A stretch of DNA of 64,000 nt from Topomyia yanbarensis (lineage: Eukaryota; Arthropoda; Insecta; Diptera; Culicidae): contig NC_080672.1 of assembly GCF_030247195.1 (NCBI RefSeq), positions 374,394,166-374,458,165 on the forward strand, given 5' to 3'. The notes beneath the pieces are model-generated. The model had not been told where the DNA came from. It saw only the letters and a program-made list of their open reading frames with translations, and did no database searches. Made by a program: the position numbers and the translations under genes. Below are positions 45,690-55,870 of the stretch, piece by piece (position 1 is the stretch's first letter; each line of letters begins with the position of its first letter).

Positions 45690-46286
45690 ATCATAAAAAA
45701 ATACGAAAAAACAGTTTCGCCTCTAAACTGCTAGCAAAACAGGAACAACTTAGTATCTACTACCAGAACGTGAGAGGAGTACGCACAAAAATTGACGAGT
45801 TGTTCGTCGCTGTTTCAGAGGCCGAATATGATGTCATTGTTCTAACCGAAACGTGGCTGAATGATCAAATCCATTCGATCCAGTTATTCGGCCCAAGGTA
45901 CACGGTTTACCGTAAAGATCGCGATCCAGACAGTACAGGTAAAAAACGTGGTGGTGGTGTGCTTATTGCGGTGTCCAACCGGCTCTCGTCCAAACATAAA
46001 ACGGATAGTAACGAGCTCGAACATCTATGGGTAGATATTCGCGGGCGCGATACTAATATTTGTGTAGGCGTAGTATACATTCCCCCTGATTCCGCAAGTG
46101 ATATAGATATTATTCAGAAGCACATAGACTCAGCACTTGACATCGCAACTTCCATTCAACCCAACATGGCTCATCTACTGTTTGGTGACTATAATCAGCC
46201 AGGATTTCTTTGGAAGAGTACACCCTCCGGTTATGCCTTTCCCTGGATCTCCTGTTCGTAAATGAAGAAGCTTCTATTAACTGCGC
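45690..46286 (+). pseudogene. Outer LINE ORF2, endonuclease part
   Basis: Apurinic-like endonuclease motifs in order: SIYYQNVRGVRTK, VIVLTETWLND, KKRGGGVLIAV, LEHLWVDIRG, VVYIPPDS and LLFGDYNQPGF. After PSGYAFP (about 46240) an internal deletion joins LDLLFVNEEASINC in another frame. The reading is cut at about 46287 by the inner LINE and resumes near 51010. Confidence 0.88.
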
Positions 46287-46437
46287 CGTTTTTTATTTAT
46301 TTATTTATTTATTTCGTCAATCGATGTAGACTGGTATAGTTACAGTAATGTTTACATTTTTCTTATTTACTAAAATATATATATATACGTAATTTTATTA
46401 TAAATAAAACAATTTCAGCTTTTACAGAATCATTTTC

Positions 46438-49400
46438 TTATGCGTTAAAATTTCTTTTATGTATAAAATATTGTGTGAGTTTTAGTTTGGACATTGTAAA
46501 ATCAATTGATTCGCAATAGCGGTTATAAACAGCCATCATTCGATTTATAGGGCCATATTTTGCATAATTTGTGCGATATGGAGTTATTGAGAATATGCTT
46601 CGGTTTCGTAGCTGTCGAGAAGGTGCATAAAAGTTCAATTTGAATAAAATTTCGGCAGAATCAATACGATGCGAGACGATATTATTAATGAACGAAAGCA
46701 TTGCAAATTCACGACGTTCCTTCAATGTTTGTATATTGATAAGCATGCAGCGTGCTTCATAAGATGGCAGAGGAAATGCTATCCAACCTAGTTTACGAAG
46801 GGCAAATAATATGAATTGTTTTTGTACAGATTCTATTCGTTCTTCATGTGTGCTTGAAAAAGGGCACCAAACGATGCTGCAATATTCCAATATCGACCTA
46901 ACATAAGCAATATATAATGTTTTGATTGTATACGGATCTACAAAATGATAACTAAAGCGTTTTATAAAACTGAGCATGTTGTTAGCTTTGTGAATAATTG
47001 TGTTATAATGATCAATAAAATTTAACTTGGAATCTAATATAACGCCTAAATCCCTAATTCTTTCACATTTTGCTACAGTCTGTCTTCCTAGGGTAATCAC
47101 AACATTCGGTGTTTGTCGTTTTCGACTAAAAGTGATTGAATTGCATTTTTTCACGTTTAGCTGTAGGAGGCTTTTTTGACACCACGTGTGGAAAACCAGA
47201 ATTTCGTTTTGGAATGTATCAATATCCTCGGCATTTCTTATCTCCAAGTAAAGTTTCATGTCATCGGCATAGATTAGTACTTTCAGTTTTTTGAGAAGGA
47301 AGGAAATATCGTTCACATATAAAATAAACAATAGAGGTCCTAAATGAGAGCCTTGTGGAACTCCTGAGGTGACTTCAATTGGATTAGATTGCTTTCCTTT
47401 GAATTTGATTATTTGCTGGCGGTTGGATAGATATGATTCTAACCACGTACGCAGCTCAGGCTCAATTCCCATCTTTTTTAATTTATAAAGTAACATTGGG
47501 ATGTCGATTCGATCAAATGCTTTACTAAAGTCTGTGTAAAGTGCTTCCACGTAGTTTCCATTGTCCATTGCAATCAGTGAATAGTTAATAAATTCTAGTA
47601 AATTTGTTGAGGTCGAACGACCTTTGAAGAAGCCATGTTGGAGGTTAGTAATTCTGTTTTTTATTTGAAGAAATATTTTTTCGTTAATGATTGATTCAAA
47701 AAGTTTCGGAATGCTGGAGATTATGGCTATTCCACGATAATTGCGAACGTCAGATTTTTTCCCAGATTTATATATAGGTACTAAGAAAGAACTCTTCCAT
47801 GTTTTGGGAAACTCTCCAGATTGTAAAGACATATTAAAGAGCCAGAACAATGGAGTTGTAAGCTCGGTTGCTAGGTTTTTCATAAATAATGGTGGAATTC
47901 CATCAGGGCCAGCACCTTTTGATGAATCCAAATGGTTTAGAGCATTGAAAATGTCCTCCACTATGACATGACTGACACCAATATCCATAGGAAAATCTAA
48001 AAGAAAAGCAAAATAATCGCGATCGCGGTCTTGTTCAGAAAAAGTTGTATATATTTCTTGGAAGAATGTTGCAAATAGGTTGCAGATTTCTTTCGGGCTA
48101 TTATGTACGTTGTCATCCAAGTGCATTGTTGATGGGAAATTGTCTGATTTTAATTTAGTTTTGACGTAGTTAAAAAAATTCTTTGGACTGGATTTAATCT
48201 GCTGTTCAGTTTTGGAGTTGTAATCCGCAAGTGCAGAATCTATGGCAATATTTAGTTTATCGCAAATGTCGAGATATTGTTCCAAGTGCTCGTTATTTTG
48301 ATTTTTCTTGTATAGCTTGTGGGCTTTTTGTTTCCTATTTTTCAGATTTTTAATTTGCCTATTGTACCAAATAGGATTCTTCGAGCTACCGTGTCGTCTT
48401 TTCTTCTTAATGGGCACCTCTTCATGAATAATTTCGAAAATTATTTTGTAAAATACGTCCAGGGCGGTTTCAATATTCGCTTCATTCCTAAGAGTATTTT
48501 GCCAGTCGACATTACCTACCTTCCGTCTGATATTGTCATAATTAGCTTTATGGTATTCAAAGACTTCCTCAAAGTCATAGACGTTGGGTTCTTGATTTTT
48601 ATGGATGAACAAAGAAAATTCAATAGCAGTATGAAAAGCTTCATTTTTCCACAAAGGAGCCAAAGATTCAGATACACAGAAATCATCCTGAGTGTTTGTA
48701 AATAAAAGGTCAAGATAGCAATTCTGTTGATTTTTTACATGATTTATTTGATTTAATCCTATGCTAGCAGTTTTGTCAGAGATGAAATTCAATGTTTCGT
48801 TTTCTCCTACGACTGGGATTAGAATATTTTCATTTTCAGAATCCGGAATAAAATCGGCATTGCGCTGGTTAAAGTCTCCGTAAATGTGAACTTTGACCTC
48901 GACCGGAAGTTCAAATAAAATTTGTTCAGCAATTTTGAAAAAGGCTTCATACGATGATATATTAGCATGCTCTGGTGGGAAATATACAGAGGCAAAAACA
49001 TGTATTTCACCTGAAATGTTCGCTTTAACCCAAACATGTTCAAATTCTTTAAACTTCACTGTGGGAAGAATTTCAGAATTAAATTGAGCCGAAACGCCTA
49101 TAAGAACTCCTCCACCAGACTTCTTTTGAGATTCTAAAAGATTTCGGTCGTCTCTGAATACGTTAAAGCCACTACCAAAAATTTCCTCACTTTTTATGCT
49201 ATCGTTCCAACTTGTTTCAGTGCCTAAAATAACAGAATAAGAGGAGCTCAATACATTACTATAGATTTTGCTCGTTTTAGATGCGCTCTGCATACGATTA
49301 AAATTTTGACAATATATCAAAATTTCTGAAAGCGTTTCTGATAAAGTTAATGGCAATTTGTCATACTTAGAAATATCATGCAAAACTATTGATCCGTTTT

Positions 49401-49461
49401 CATCCGTAACCGGTTCGTCATGGTCTGCCTCTGAAGAGTGCGTTAGGTTGGACGAAAACAC
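46438..49461 (-). CDS. Inner LINE ORF2: endonuclease and reverse transcriptase
   Basis: About 1,000 residues with no internal stop. N-terminal endonuclease: IYCQNFNRMQS, ILGTETSWND, KKSGGGVLIGV, ASVYFPPEH, HIYGDFNQRN. Reverse transcriptase from about residue 520: SSKGAGPDGIPPLFMKN, NYRGIAIISSIPKLFE, LQHGFFKGRSTSTNL, ALYTDFSKAFDRID, GVPQGSHLGPLLF and the catalytic YADD in LIYADDMKLYL. The style fits the Jockey/CR1 group. No ATG precedes the endonuclease: the frame begins after a TGA at 49468-49470 with GCA TTC GTG. It overlaps the ORF1 stop, so ORF2 may be translated by reinitiation or a frameshift. It may still be active; I see no broken catalytic motif. Confidence 0.93.
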   Translation of the reverse strand: MFSSNLTHSSEADHDEPVTDENGSIVLHDISKYDKLPLTLSETLSEILIYCQNFNRMQSASKTSKIYSNVLSSSYSVILGTETSWNDSIKSEEIFGSGFNVFRDDRNLLESQKKSGGGVLIGVSAQFNSEILPTVKFKEFEHVWVKANISGEIHVFASVYFPPEHANISSYEAFFKIAEQILFELPVEVKVHIYGDFNQRNADFIPDSENENILIPVVGENETLNFISDKTASIGLNQINHVKNQQNCYLDLLFTNTQDDFCVSESLAPLWKNEAFHTAIEFSLFIHKNQEPNVYDFEEVFEYHKANYDNIRRKVGNVDWQNTLRNEANIETALDVFYKIIFEIIHEEVPIKKKRRHGSSKNPIWYNRQIKNLKNRKQKAHKLYKKNQNNEHLEQYLDICDKLNIAIDSALADYNSKTEQQIKSSPKNFFNYVKTKLKSDNFPSTMHLDDNVHNSPKEICNLFATFFQEIYTTFSEQDRDRDYFAFLLDFPMDIGVSHVIVEDIFNALNHLDSSKGAGPDGIPPLFMKNLATELTTPLFWLFNMSLQSGEFPKTWKSSFLVPIYKSGKKSDVRNYRGIAIISSIPKLFESIINEKIFLQIKNRITNLQHGFFKGRSTSTNLLEFINYSLIAMDNGNYVEALYTDFSKAFDRIDIPMLLYKLKKMGIEPELRTWLESYLSNRQQIIKFKGKQSNPIEVTSGVPQGSHLGPLLFILYVNDISFLLKKLKVLIYADDMKLYLEIRNAEDIDTFQNEILVFHTWCQKSLLQLNVKKCNSITFSRKRQTPNVVITLGRQTVAKCERIRDLGVILDSKLNFIDHYNTIIHKANNMLSFIKRFSYHFVDPYTIKTLYIAYVRSILEYCSIVWCPFSSTHEERIESVQKQFILFALRKLGWIAFPLPSYEARCMLINIQTLKERREFAMLSFINNIVSHRIDSAEILFKLNFYAPSRQLRNRSIFSITPYRTNYAKYGPINRMMAVYNRYCESIDFTMSKLKLTQYFIHKRNFNA

Positions 49462-50906
49462 GAATGCTCACAGGAACAAGCTGAACAGCGCTGAGAAAAG
49501 GAATTCGTCAGGACGGGGGTTACAAACCTATCTGGTGCGAAAGTTGAGTTAAATTGATGTACAACCGGGTATGGATTCAGTGTTTCACCACGTTGAAACC
49601 TGATACCACGCTGATTTTCAAACGGAGGCCTAGAGAATTGCACCCTTGCCGCCGCAAGTAGATCCTTATCCCGGGGAAGAGAGTTGCCAGCTGTTGGACG
49701 ACCGCATTGCGTATTGTTGTTGTTGTTGCGATTATTGCTGCTATTGTTGTTGCGATTGTTGTTACGATTATTGTTGCTATTGTTGTTGCTATTGTTGTTG
49801 TCAATGAGGTTATAGTTATAATAACTGCTTCTGGATATCTGATGTTTATTTGTCTCATTAGTATTACGGCTACGTTGGTGTCCGTTTTTATTGCGATCAT
49901 TTATTACCCGATGCAACTGCTTTTTATTAGCTTTTCTTCGTGCCATCGCCCTATCTTTCATCTTTTGCTGTTGAATTCTACGCTGATTACGTGTGTCGTA
50001 CTCCGTCCAGTCAGAGCGCCACACTTTCTTCGAACCCAAAAAGCGCCACCCTTCAGTGGCTTCGGCAGTGGAACGGTGACCTGAGTCACCCGATTTTGTT
50101 GATTGGGCATTTAATTCGTCCATCAAGCTGGGGCCCGCTGGTGGCAAACAAGCATCGCGTATACTGCTATCCAAAGCGTTAATTGAGCCGGCAAAAGATT
50201 GTACTTCTTTGAGAATGTCACTGCCAACTGAATTTGTTATAATTTTCACTTCGTCTAAAACTTCACGTGTAGGACGCGATTCACTCAGGTAGTGTTCATT
50301 ACAATGAGCTGCCATATCTATGGTAAGGGTGCTCAAGTTCTGAACTTCGCTGCAGATTTTTTTCAATTCTCTGGTCAAATCGGCAGTGAGATCATTTACA
50401 TACTCTTCAATGTGTTTTTTTGTGGATCCCATAGATATGTTGAATAGTGATGTGATATGGTTTTTCAGCGTGACCAGCTCATCGGCCTTATTAAAAGAAT
50501 TACTGTCAATGGCCTGCGATAGTGCCGATACAGCATTTGCCACTTGCGACGATGTGTTTATGTTCACATTCGCCACTGATTCTTTAAGCTGCAGCTCAAC
50601 ATTTTCGAATAAGTCAACAATTGAATTGAACTTTTTTATGTCGGCTGCTATTTGTAAGTTGCAGTCCGTTTGCGTAGTTATAGATTCAAATAATTTTTCC
50701 TGTTGGTACAGCACTTTTCGTGTGTCTATGCCTACCTTTAGATTATGCTGGCAATCTGCACACAGGGGAATCATGAAGTGCGAGATAAATTCTTCTTGAT
50801 TTCGCTGGACTCCTACACAAGCTGCATGATAACATTTTCTGCAGAATTCACACTGCCACAAGAAACGATCATCGCTGATATTACAAGATGTCACACTGCA
50901 GCTCAT
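49443..50906 (-). CDS. Inner LINE ORF1: PHD-finger protein with Asn-rich tract
   Basis: 487 residues from a true ATG at 50906. The N-terminus has a zinc finger of PHD type: CSVTSC, WQCEFCRKCYHAACVG and PLCADCQ. A probable coiled-coil middle follows (many L, I, K, E repeats around residues 60-215). A low-complexity Asn/Arg run lies around residues 355-395 (NNNSNNNSNNNRNNN). Such ORF1 proteins occur in CR1/Jockey-type LINEs and bind the element RNA; the function here is inferred from position. Its stop (49443) lies 19 bases inside the ORF2 frame. Confidence 0.9.
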   Translation of the reverse strand: MSCSVTSCNISDDRFLWQCEFCRKCYHAACVGVQRNQEEFISHFMIPLCADCQHNLKVGIDTRKVLYQQEKLFESITTQTDCNLQIAADIKKFNSIVDLFENVELQLKESVANVNINTSSQVANAVSALSQAIDSNSFNKADELVTLKNHITSLFNISMGSTKKHIEEYVNDLTADLTRELKKICSEVQNLSTLTIDMAAHCNEHYLSESRPTREVLDEVKIITNSVGSDILKEVQSFAGSINALDSSIRDACLPPAGPSLMDELNAQSTKSGDSGHRSTAEATEGWRFLGSKKVWRSDWTEYDTRNQRRIQQQKMKDRAMARRKANKKQLHRVINDRNKNGHQRSRNTNETNKHQISRSSYYNYNLIDNNNSNNNSNNNRNNNRNNNSSNNRNNNNNTQCGRPTAGNSLPRDKDLLAAARVQFSRPPFENQRGIRFQRGETLNPYPVVHQFNSTFAPDRFVTPVLTNSFSQRCSACSCEHSCFRPT

Positions 50907-51009
50907 TATGATAACCGTTGTTTAATAGGATTGAACACACGCGCGACGGTAGAAAGATAAATAAATAACAATTAACTGCGGACCGTAAAAACACGTCTAT
51001 ACTCAAAGG

Positions 51010-53180
51010 CGTTCGATTAGTTTCAGAAGCCCTTGAGCCATTAGTTGCCTGTGACGCATATCATCCTCTTCTAGTAACGCAGATTTGTCCCCAGTTGGTT
51101 ATTTTTGACGAAATTCTGGATGTCAGGGAGTTCAACTTTTCGAAGACTGATTTCTCTAGGCTTCAAAGTTCACTACAGGCAATTGATTGGGAGACTTTGT
51201 TAAATTCCGCGACCGATGTAGATGTTGCCGTAGAAAAACTTTCACTGGTCCTGAAACAGCTATTCAGAATAACAGTTCCCGCACCACGTCCCCGACCAAA
51301 ACCGGCATGGTCCAATCGTCAGCTACGTAAACTGAAAAGATTGCAACAGTTATTCAAGCTAACAACAGTTACAAGACATATAATCGGTTTCTCTATTCAA
51401 GACACGTAGCACAAACCCAATCACACCTGAAACAAAATCCAAAGCAGTTTTGGTCTTTCGTTAACGGAAAACGCGAAGAAAATGGGCTTCCTTCCAGTAT
51501 GTTCCTTGCAAGTGAAACATCAAGCACTCCAAGCGGCATCTGTGACCTATTCGCTCAACATTTCTCGAGTGTGTTTAAAAAGGACTCGGCTAACTCCACT
51601 CAGGTGGAATATGGCCTTCAGAATGTCCCTCATGATGTAATCAATGTAGGTAATATCCAATTTACTGACGAAGATATTTTAACTGCCATGCGAAAGCTAA
51701 AGTCTTCAACATCAGCAGGACCAGATGGTATTCCTTCCATTATACTGAAAAGATGCGCAAGCGCATTGTGTACGCCTTTAAGGCTAATTTTCAACCAATC
51801 ACTGTTGCAATCGGCGTTTCCCGTGTGTTGGAAAAAATCAGTTATGTTTCCCGTTTTTAAAAAAGGTGATAAGCAAAATGTTGCGAACTATCGTGGCATA
51901 ACCTCACTCTGCACTGGATCAAAGTTATTTGAGATATTAGTAGGAAACGTGCTGTTTCGTGAGACCAAAGCATACATATCGAAGGATCAACATGGCTTTT
52001 TTCAGGCAGATCGACAACTACTAATCTAGCCCAATTCACTTCGCTCTGTATTAAAAATATTGAAGTTGGATCTCAGGTCGATACTGTATACACGGATCTC
52101 AAGGCTGCATTCGATCGTGTAGATCACTCTCTTCTACTAGCAATGATAAAGCGGCTGGGCGCTTCGTCAAATTTCACAGGGTGGCTTAAATCATATCTCG
52201 TAAATCGTTCTCTATCTGTAAAATTAGGAAATAGCGAGTCATACAGCTTCATTAACTTGTCGGGAGCGCCTCAAGGGAGCAATCTAGGACCGTTGCTTTT
52301 TTCGTTGTTCTTCAACGACGTTTGCTATGTTATACCTCCAGGGTGTAAACTTATATACGCTGATGATCTCAAACTATTTCTCATTGTGCGGTCAATAGAA
52401 GATTGCGTGGCGCTGCAGCGACACTTAGATGCTTTTTGTAATTGGTGTAGTCGCAACTTGCTGGCTCTCAGCGTGGCCAAATGTTCCATAATATCTTTTA
52501 CTCGCAGAAAAAATCCAATACTCTGGAGCTACACCATCTCAGGGGAATCGCTAGAGAGAATGACAGTTATCAGAGACCTCGGAGTACTCCTGGACTCACA
52601 ACTGACATTCAGAAATCATTACTCTCATGTTATTGCACAGGCAAATAGAAACCTCGGCTTCATTATAAGAATCGCCAAAGAATTCACTGATCCATATTGT
52701 TTACGGGCACTCTATTTCTCACTAGTTCGATCTGTCCTGGAAGCTTCAGCACCCATTTGGTGTCCTTATACGAACATTTGGATCAACCGAATAGAAGCAG
52801 TGCAGGCAAGATTCCTCCGTTTTGCTCTTAGAACTCTCCCATGGCGTAACCCAGCAGAGCTACCACCGTACATCGATCGCTGTCGTCTGCTCGATATGGA
52901 AACCCTAGCGCAAAGGCGGAACACATTTAGAGCAGTATTTGTTGGGAAGATATTAACTGGTCAAATAGATGCTCCAGATATTCTCTCGCAAATAAATATC
53001 TATGTGCCCCCTAGAAATCTCAGATCGCATAACTTCTTAAGACTGGAATTTCAGCGCACAGAGTACGGTCAGAACGAACCCATTAGGGCGATGTGTAATG
53101 TTTTTAATAGTGTTTATGACCATTTTGACTTTTCTGTATCTTGTGATGTTTTCAAAAATAGACTAAGAAGGTTGACTTAG
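51010..53180 (+). pseudogene. Outer LINE ORF2, linker and reverse transcriptase
   Basis: Resumes with VSEALEPLVACDAYHPLLVT (end of endonuclease). A frameshift near 51360 is followed by SYKTYNRFLYSRHVAQTQS and the RT start (SAGPDGIPSIILKRC, NYRGITSLCTGSKLFE, DQHGFF). A second frameshift lies near 52005, after which GRSTTTNLAQF, VYTDLKAAFDRVDH, GAPQGSNLGPLLF and IYADDLKLF follow to a stop at 53180. The catalytic motifs are present, but the two frameshifts and the inner LINE make it non-functional. Confidence 0.9.
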
Positions 53181-53437
53181 ATTTTAAGATTCCATTTTTG
53201 TAATATTTGTAATTTTTGTTCTTGCAATACTGTGTACTATGTGATTATGTTTAATTGTAGTGTAAAATCATTGTAATCAACTGTGAAAAATTTGAAAAGA
53301 TGATGGGTTTTTACGCCCATTTGAGGATTGCTTTTGAAGTATATCCTGAAATGGGCTTTTCCCATTCTAGAAACATTCCATGTAGACCAACACAGGTCAG
53401 ATGAAAAATAAGAATAAATAAATAAATAAAATAAAAT

Positions 53438-53449
53438 AAGTATCGCCCT
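53438..53449. repeat. 12-bp target duplication of the outer LINE, right
   Basis: Second copy of AAGTATCGCCCT, following the A-rich tail. Confidence 0.88.
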
Positions 53450-53666
53450 GTTTGTTTGCATGAAGCGTGGAGGGCGAAACTTTAAATAAACAAACAAAAA
53501 TACAGTTTCGCCGATGAATTTTTTGCTGTAGTTTTAGAAAGCAATATCGTAGAATCCAAATTTTTAGGTTAATTTGTTGCGTTTTAAAGCCCTCATTCGC
53601 ATGTATGAAAAAAGCCTTATGTTTACATTTGTAAGTATCGCCCTTTTCACAAAAAAGCGTTGAAAT

Positions 53667-54789
53667 GATCTTTTATAACCTCGGCATTTTAGTCCAAACA
53701 AATGACTTGCTGTCAAACACACAACTGGAAGGAAACCGTGCCTGTATTCTCTTTTCCTCGGTTTTCTTCTTTTGGTAGCAAACCGGAGTAAACGGGAGCA
53801 AGTATTTTTGCTCATATTTGCTCCGGAGCAGGGAAAAGAGCAATGTTCAACGAAAAAGGGACAGTATTTCATTGCATTGTAGCTGAGAATGCAATATTCA
53901 GCGGTCGTTTTTAGGCTAAATTGAGAAACGAGTAAATGAAAACTACGCGGGTTTGTTGGCTTAATAATTAAAGTAAAGTAAAGTGCACAATGATGGCAAT
54001 AACAGCAAATACTGAAATATTTGGCTGTTCCGTTTTCCGCCTTAATAAACAAGAAAGTGGGCAAGGAAAATGTTAAGAGGAAATAAGGGTTTCAGCGTAA
54101 AAAACGCTTTTCCTCGAATTTTTTTTAGAAATTTGGGTGAAGCTAGGGTTACCAGATGGGCTAAGAGCAAAATAAGGACATCCTGAATCTTGACCGAGGC
54201 TAACCAATTTTGCTCATCTGCATGGATTTTTTTTTTGGATATATGGAAAGACGACACATACTGGATGAAGGGTCTGTTATACCCTTAATTTGTTCTGTTA
54301 GCGAATGTCGATGTCGATTCGAGATTGCATTAAATCGGAAATGAAAACTGGTTCCGAAACATCTCAGCGTACAGACAGGAGATCGAGGTCAAGTAAGTTT
54401 TTACAGCATTTTTTAGGTCTAGTAAGTTTTTACAGCGATCTATGTTGCTTGATACACGGATACGAAAACTACCAAAAGTTGAGCTCTTTTGACTCAATCT
54501 CGGGGTATCGTGCAATAAGGTAAAATTAGGTAAACCGTGTTGAAGCTAGTTTTTCTTTAACCATGGCAAATTTCACAGGTCATTGAGAGGTTTTTTTTAT
54601 ACTCAACGTTGAGTTAAATATATTTAAATTTAAGTTAAAACTACCTAACTAACCTAACTAGTATACTTCGAACAACTCAAAAGTACCTTATTCCAGGCTG
54701 GATGTTATTGGCTCGAATCAAAACTTTTCGAAAGCATAAGCATAAGAGATCGTCCGTAGTTGCTACTCCGTTATTGAAGAAACCAAATT
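53667..54789. other. No gene recognised; dispersed-repeat fragment near the right end
   Basis: At 54733-54793 the text AAGCATAAGCATAAGAGATCG and GTAGTTGCTACTCCGTTATT is the reverse complement of 7788-7857. The rest shows short frames only. Confidence 0.4.
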
Positions 54790-54799
54790 AGGGATCTAG

Positions 54800-55185
54800 G
54801 CAGACTCACAAATCTTGAACAGACGAGTCCCGTTTGAGAACGATTTGTGAAATATTGTAGTCGAAATTAACTTTCGAACCGAATACTTGGGAGCATTTAA
54901 CATCATCCTATTGGCATAGAACCAATTGGTGAAAACATCCAACTGGGACTGCAAGAATTCTGCGTCTTTAGTTCAAGCTGAAATAGTTTGAAGTCGTTAG
55001 CAAACGAAAGTTTAATGTACTTCAGCAAATAGTTTAAGTCGTTTAAATAGAGCAAAAATATAAATGGTCCGAGATGACTACCATGAGGAATAGAACCCTG
55101 TGCTAGAAAATGAGAGCTGTTCAAAATTTTATGCTTTGAATTAGAGGACAAAATCATTTTTTCAGCCAACACTCAACAAAATAAG
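54800..55185 (-). pseudogene. Non-LTR reverse transcriptase relic
   Basis: Minus strand reads SIPHGSHLGPFIFLLYLNDL (normally VPQGSHLGPLLF), then LSFANDFKLFQ, where FADD has become FAND, and in a shifted frame QLDVFTNWFYANRMMLNAP. These are RT motifs B to D of a Jockey/CR1-type LINE. The catalytic aspartate change, frameshifts and missing ends show it is dead. Confidence 0.8.
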
Positions 55186-55452
55186 AAACAAGCTTTAGTT
55201 TGAAACATTACTTCAATCAATAAACTTTATCAATACTTTTGAATCATTAATCTGAACAATAGAAATCAAATGTACTGTAGGGAAGTGATCAACTAAAATG
55301 GCGAATAAAATGTTTCCTGAACTTTATCTGATTGATTTCAAATATACCATTGACTAAAACTAAGGACAGTTGAAGTAAAATTAAGAACACTCCCAAATCA
55401 TCGAAATTAAGGACATGGCCTTTAAAATGAGGAAGGTTGGTAAATCTAGTGA

Positions 55453-55870
55453 AATTTTGTACATTATACTGCATCATTTCAATAACATTCTGTTATTTTT
55501 TCCATGCAAAAATATCGACAAACGACTCGATGACGAAGCCTTTTGTAGAACGTCTCTGGAAAAACAGCTTTTCAAAAAAAAATCACTATTTTATGAGTAG
55601 AAAGCCCCCTTAATTGAAAAATTATCCCGGAAACTCTTCGGGGTTAGGTATTTTTTACATAGAATGTGTATGCAAAGTTTGCAGTAAATCGGTTTAGTAG
55701 TTTTTGAAATTTTGTAGCCTTTTGTAGAGTATCCTGAAAAAACACGATTTCATCGTGTTTTTTCCAGAGATATTCCATAAAAGGCTTCGTCACCGAGCCG
55801 CTTGTCGATATTTTTGCTTGATAAATTACAGAATATTTTTGAAATGATACATTATAATGCATACAAGTTT
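55453..55870. mobile_element. Foldback element, about 0.42 kb
   Basis: TGTACATTATACTGCATCAT to GATGACGAAGCCTTTT on the left pairs with AAAAGGCTTCGTCACCGAG to GATACATTATAATGCATAC on the right, with arms of about 100 bp. A second small palindrome (AACACGAT..ATCGTGTT) lies near 55740. Borders approximate. Confidence 0.6.

Larger units (their letters stand above)
46287..51009 (-). mobile_element. Inner non-LTR retrotransposon, near full length, two ORFs
   Basis: Minus strand element, 5' end near 51009 and 3' end in an (AAATA)n tail at about 46290-46312. It has a short 5' leader, ORF1 and ORF2 with long open frames. It interrupts the endonuclease-to-RT linker of the outer LINE. The exact border is unclear: ATTAACTGCG stands at 46277-46286 and again at 50973-50982, while (C/G)CGTT is shared between 46286-46290 and 51010-51014. 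Which of these is the target duplication was not settled. Confidence 0.87.
45590..53437 (+). mobile_element. Outer non-LTR retrotransposon (Jockey/CR1-like), decayed
   Basis: Begins after the AAGTATCGCCCT target and ends in a TAAA-rich tail (53411-53437). It codes for endonuclease and reverse transcriptase on the plus strand. No ORF1 is seen: only about 110 bp separate the 5' end from the endonuclease domain, so the copy is probably 5'-truncated. It carries frameshifts, an internal deletion and the inner LINE. Clade assignment is by motif style only. Confidence 0.85.
45308..53662. mobile_element. MITE of the CAACGC family split by a retrotransposon nest
   Basis: Left part 45308-45589 and right part 53438-53662 together equal the complete 460-bp element at 23237-23696 (opposite orientation). 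The shared terminal text is CAACGCTTTTT and GAAAAGGGCGATACT. AAAT flanks both ends. The 7.85 kb in between is a non-LTR retrotransposon insertion with its own 12-bp target duplication. Confidence 0.82.

Noticed and set aside
47741..48705. Plus-strand frames inside the inner LINE
   Set aside because: Opposite-strand shadows of ORF2.
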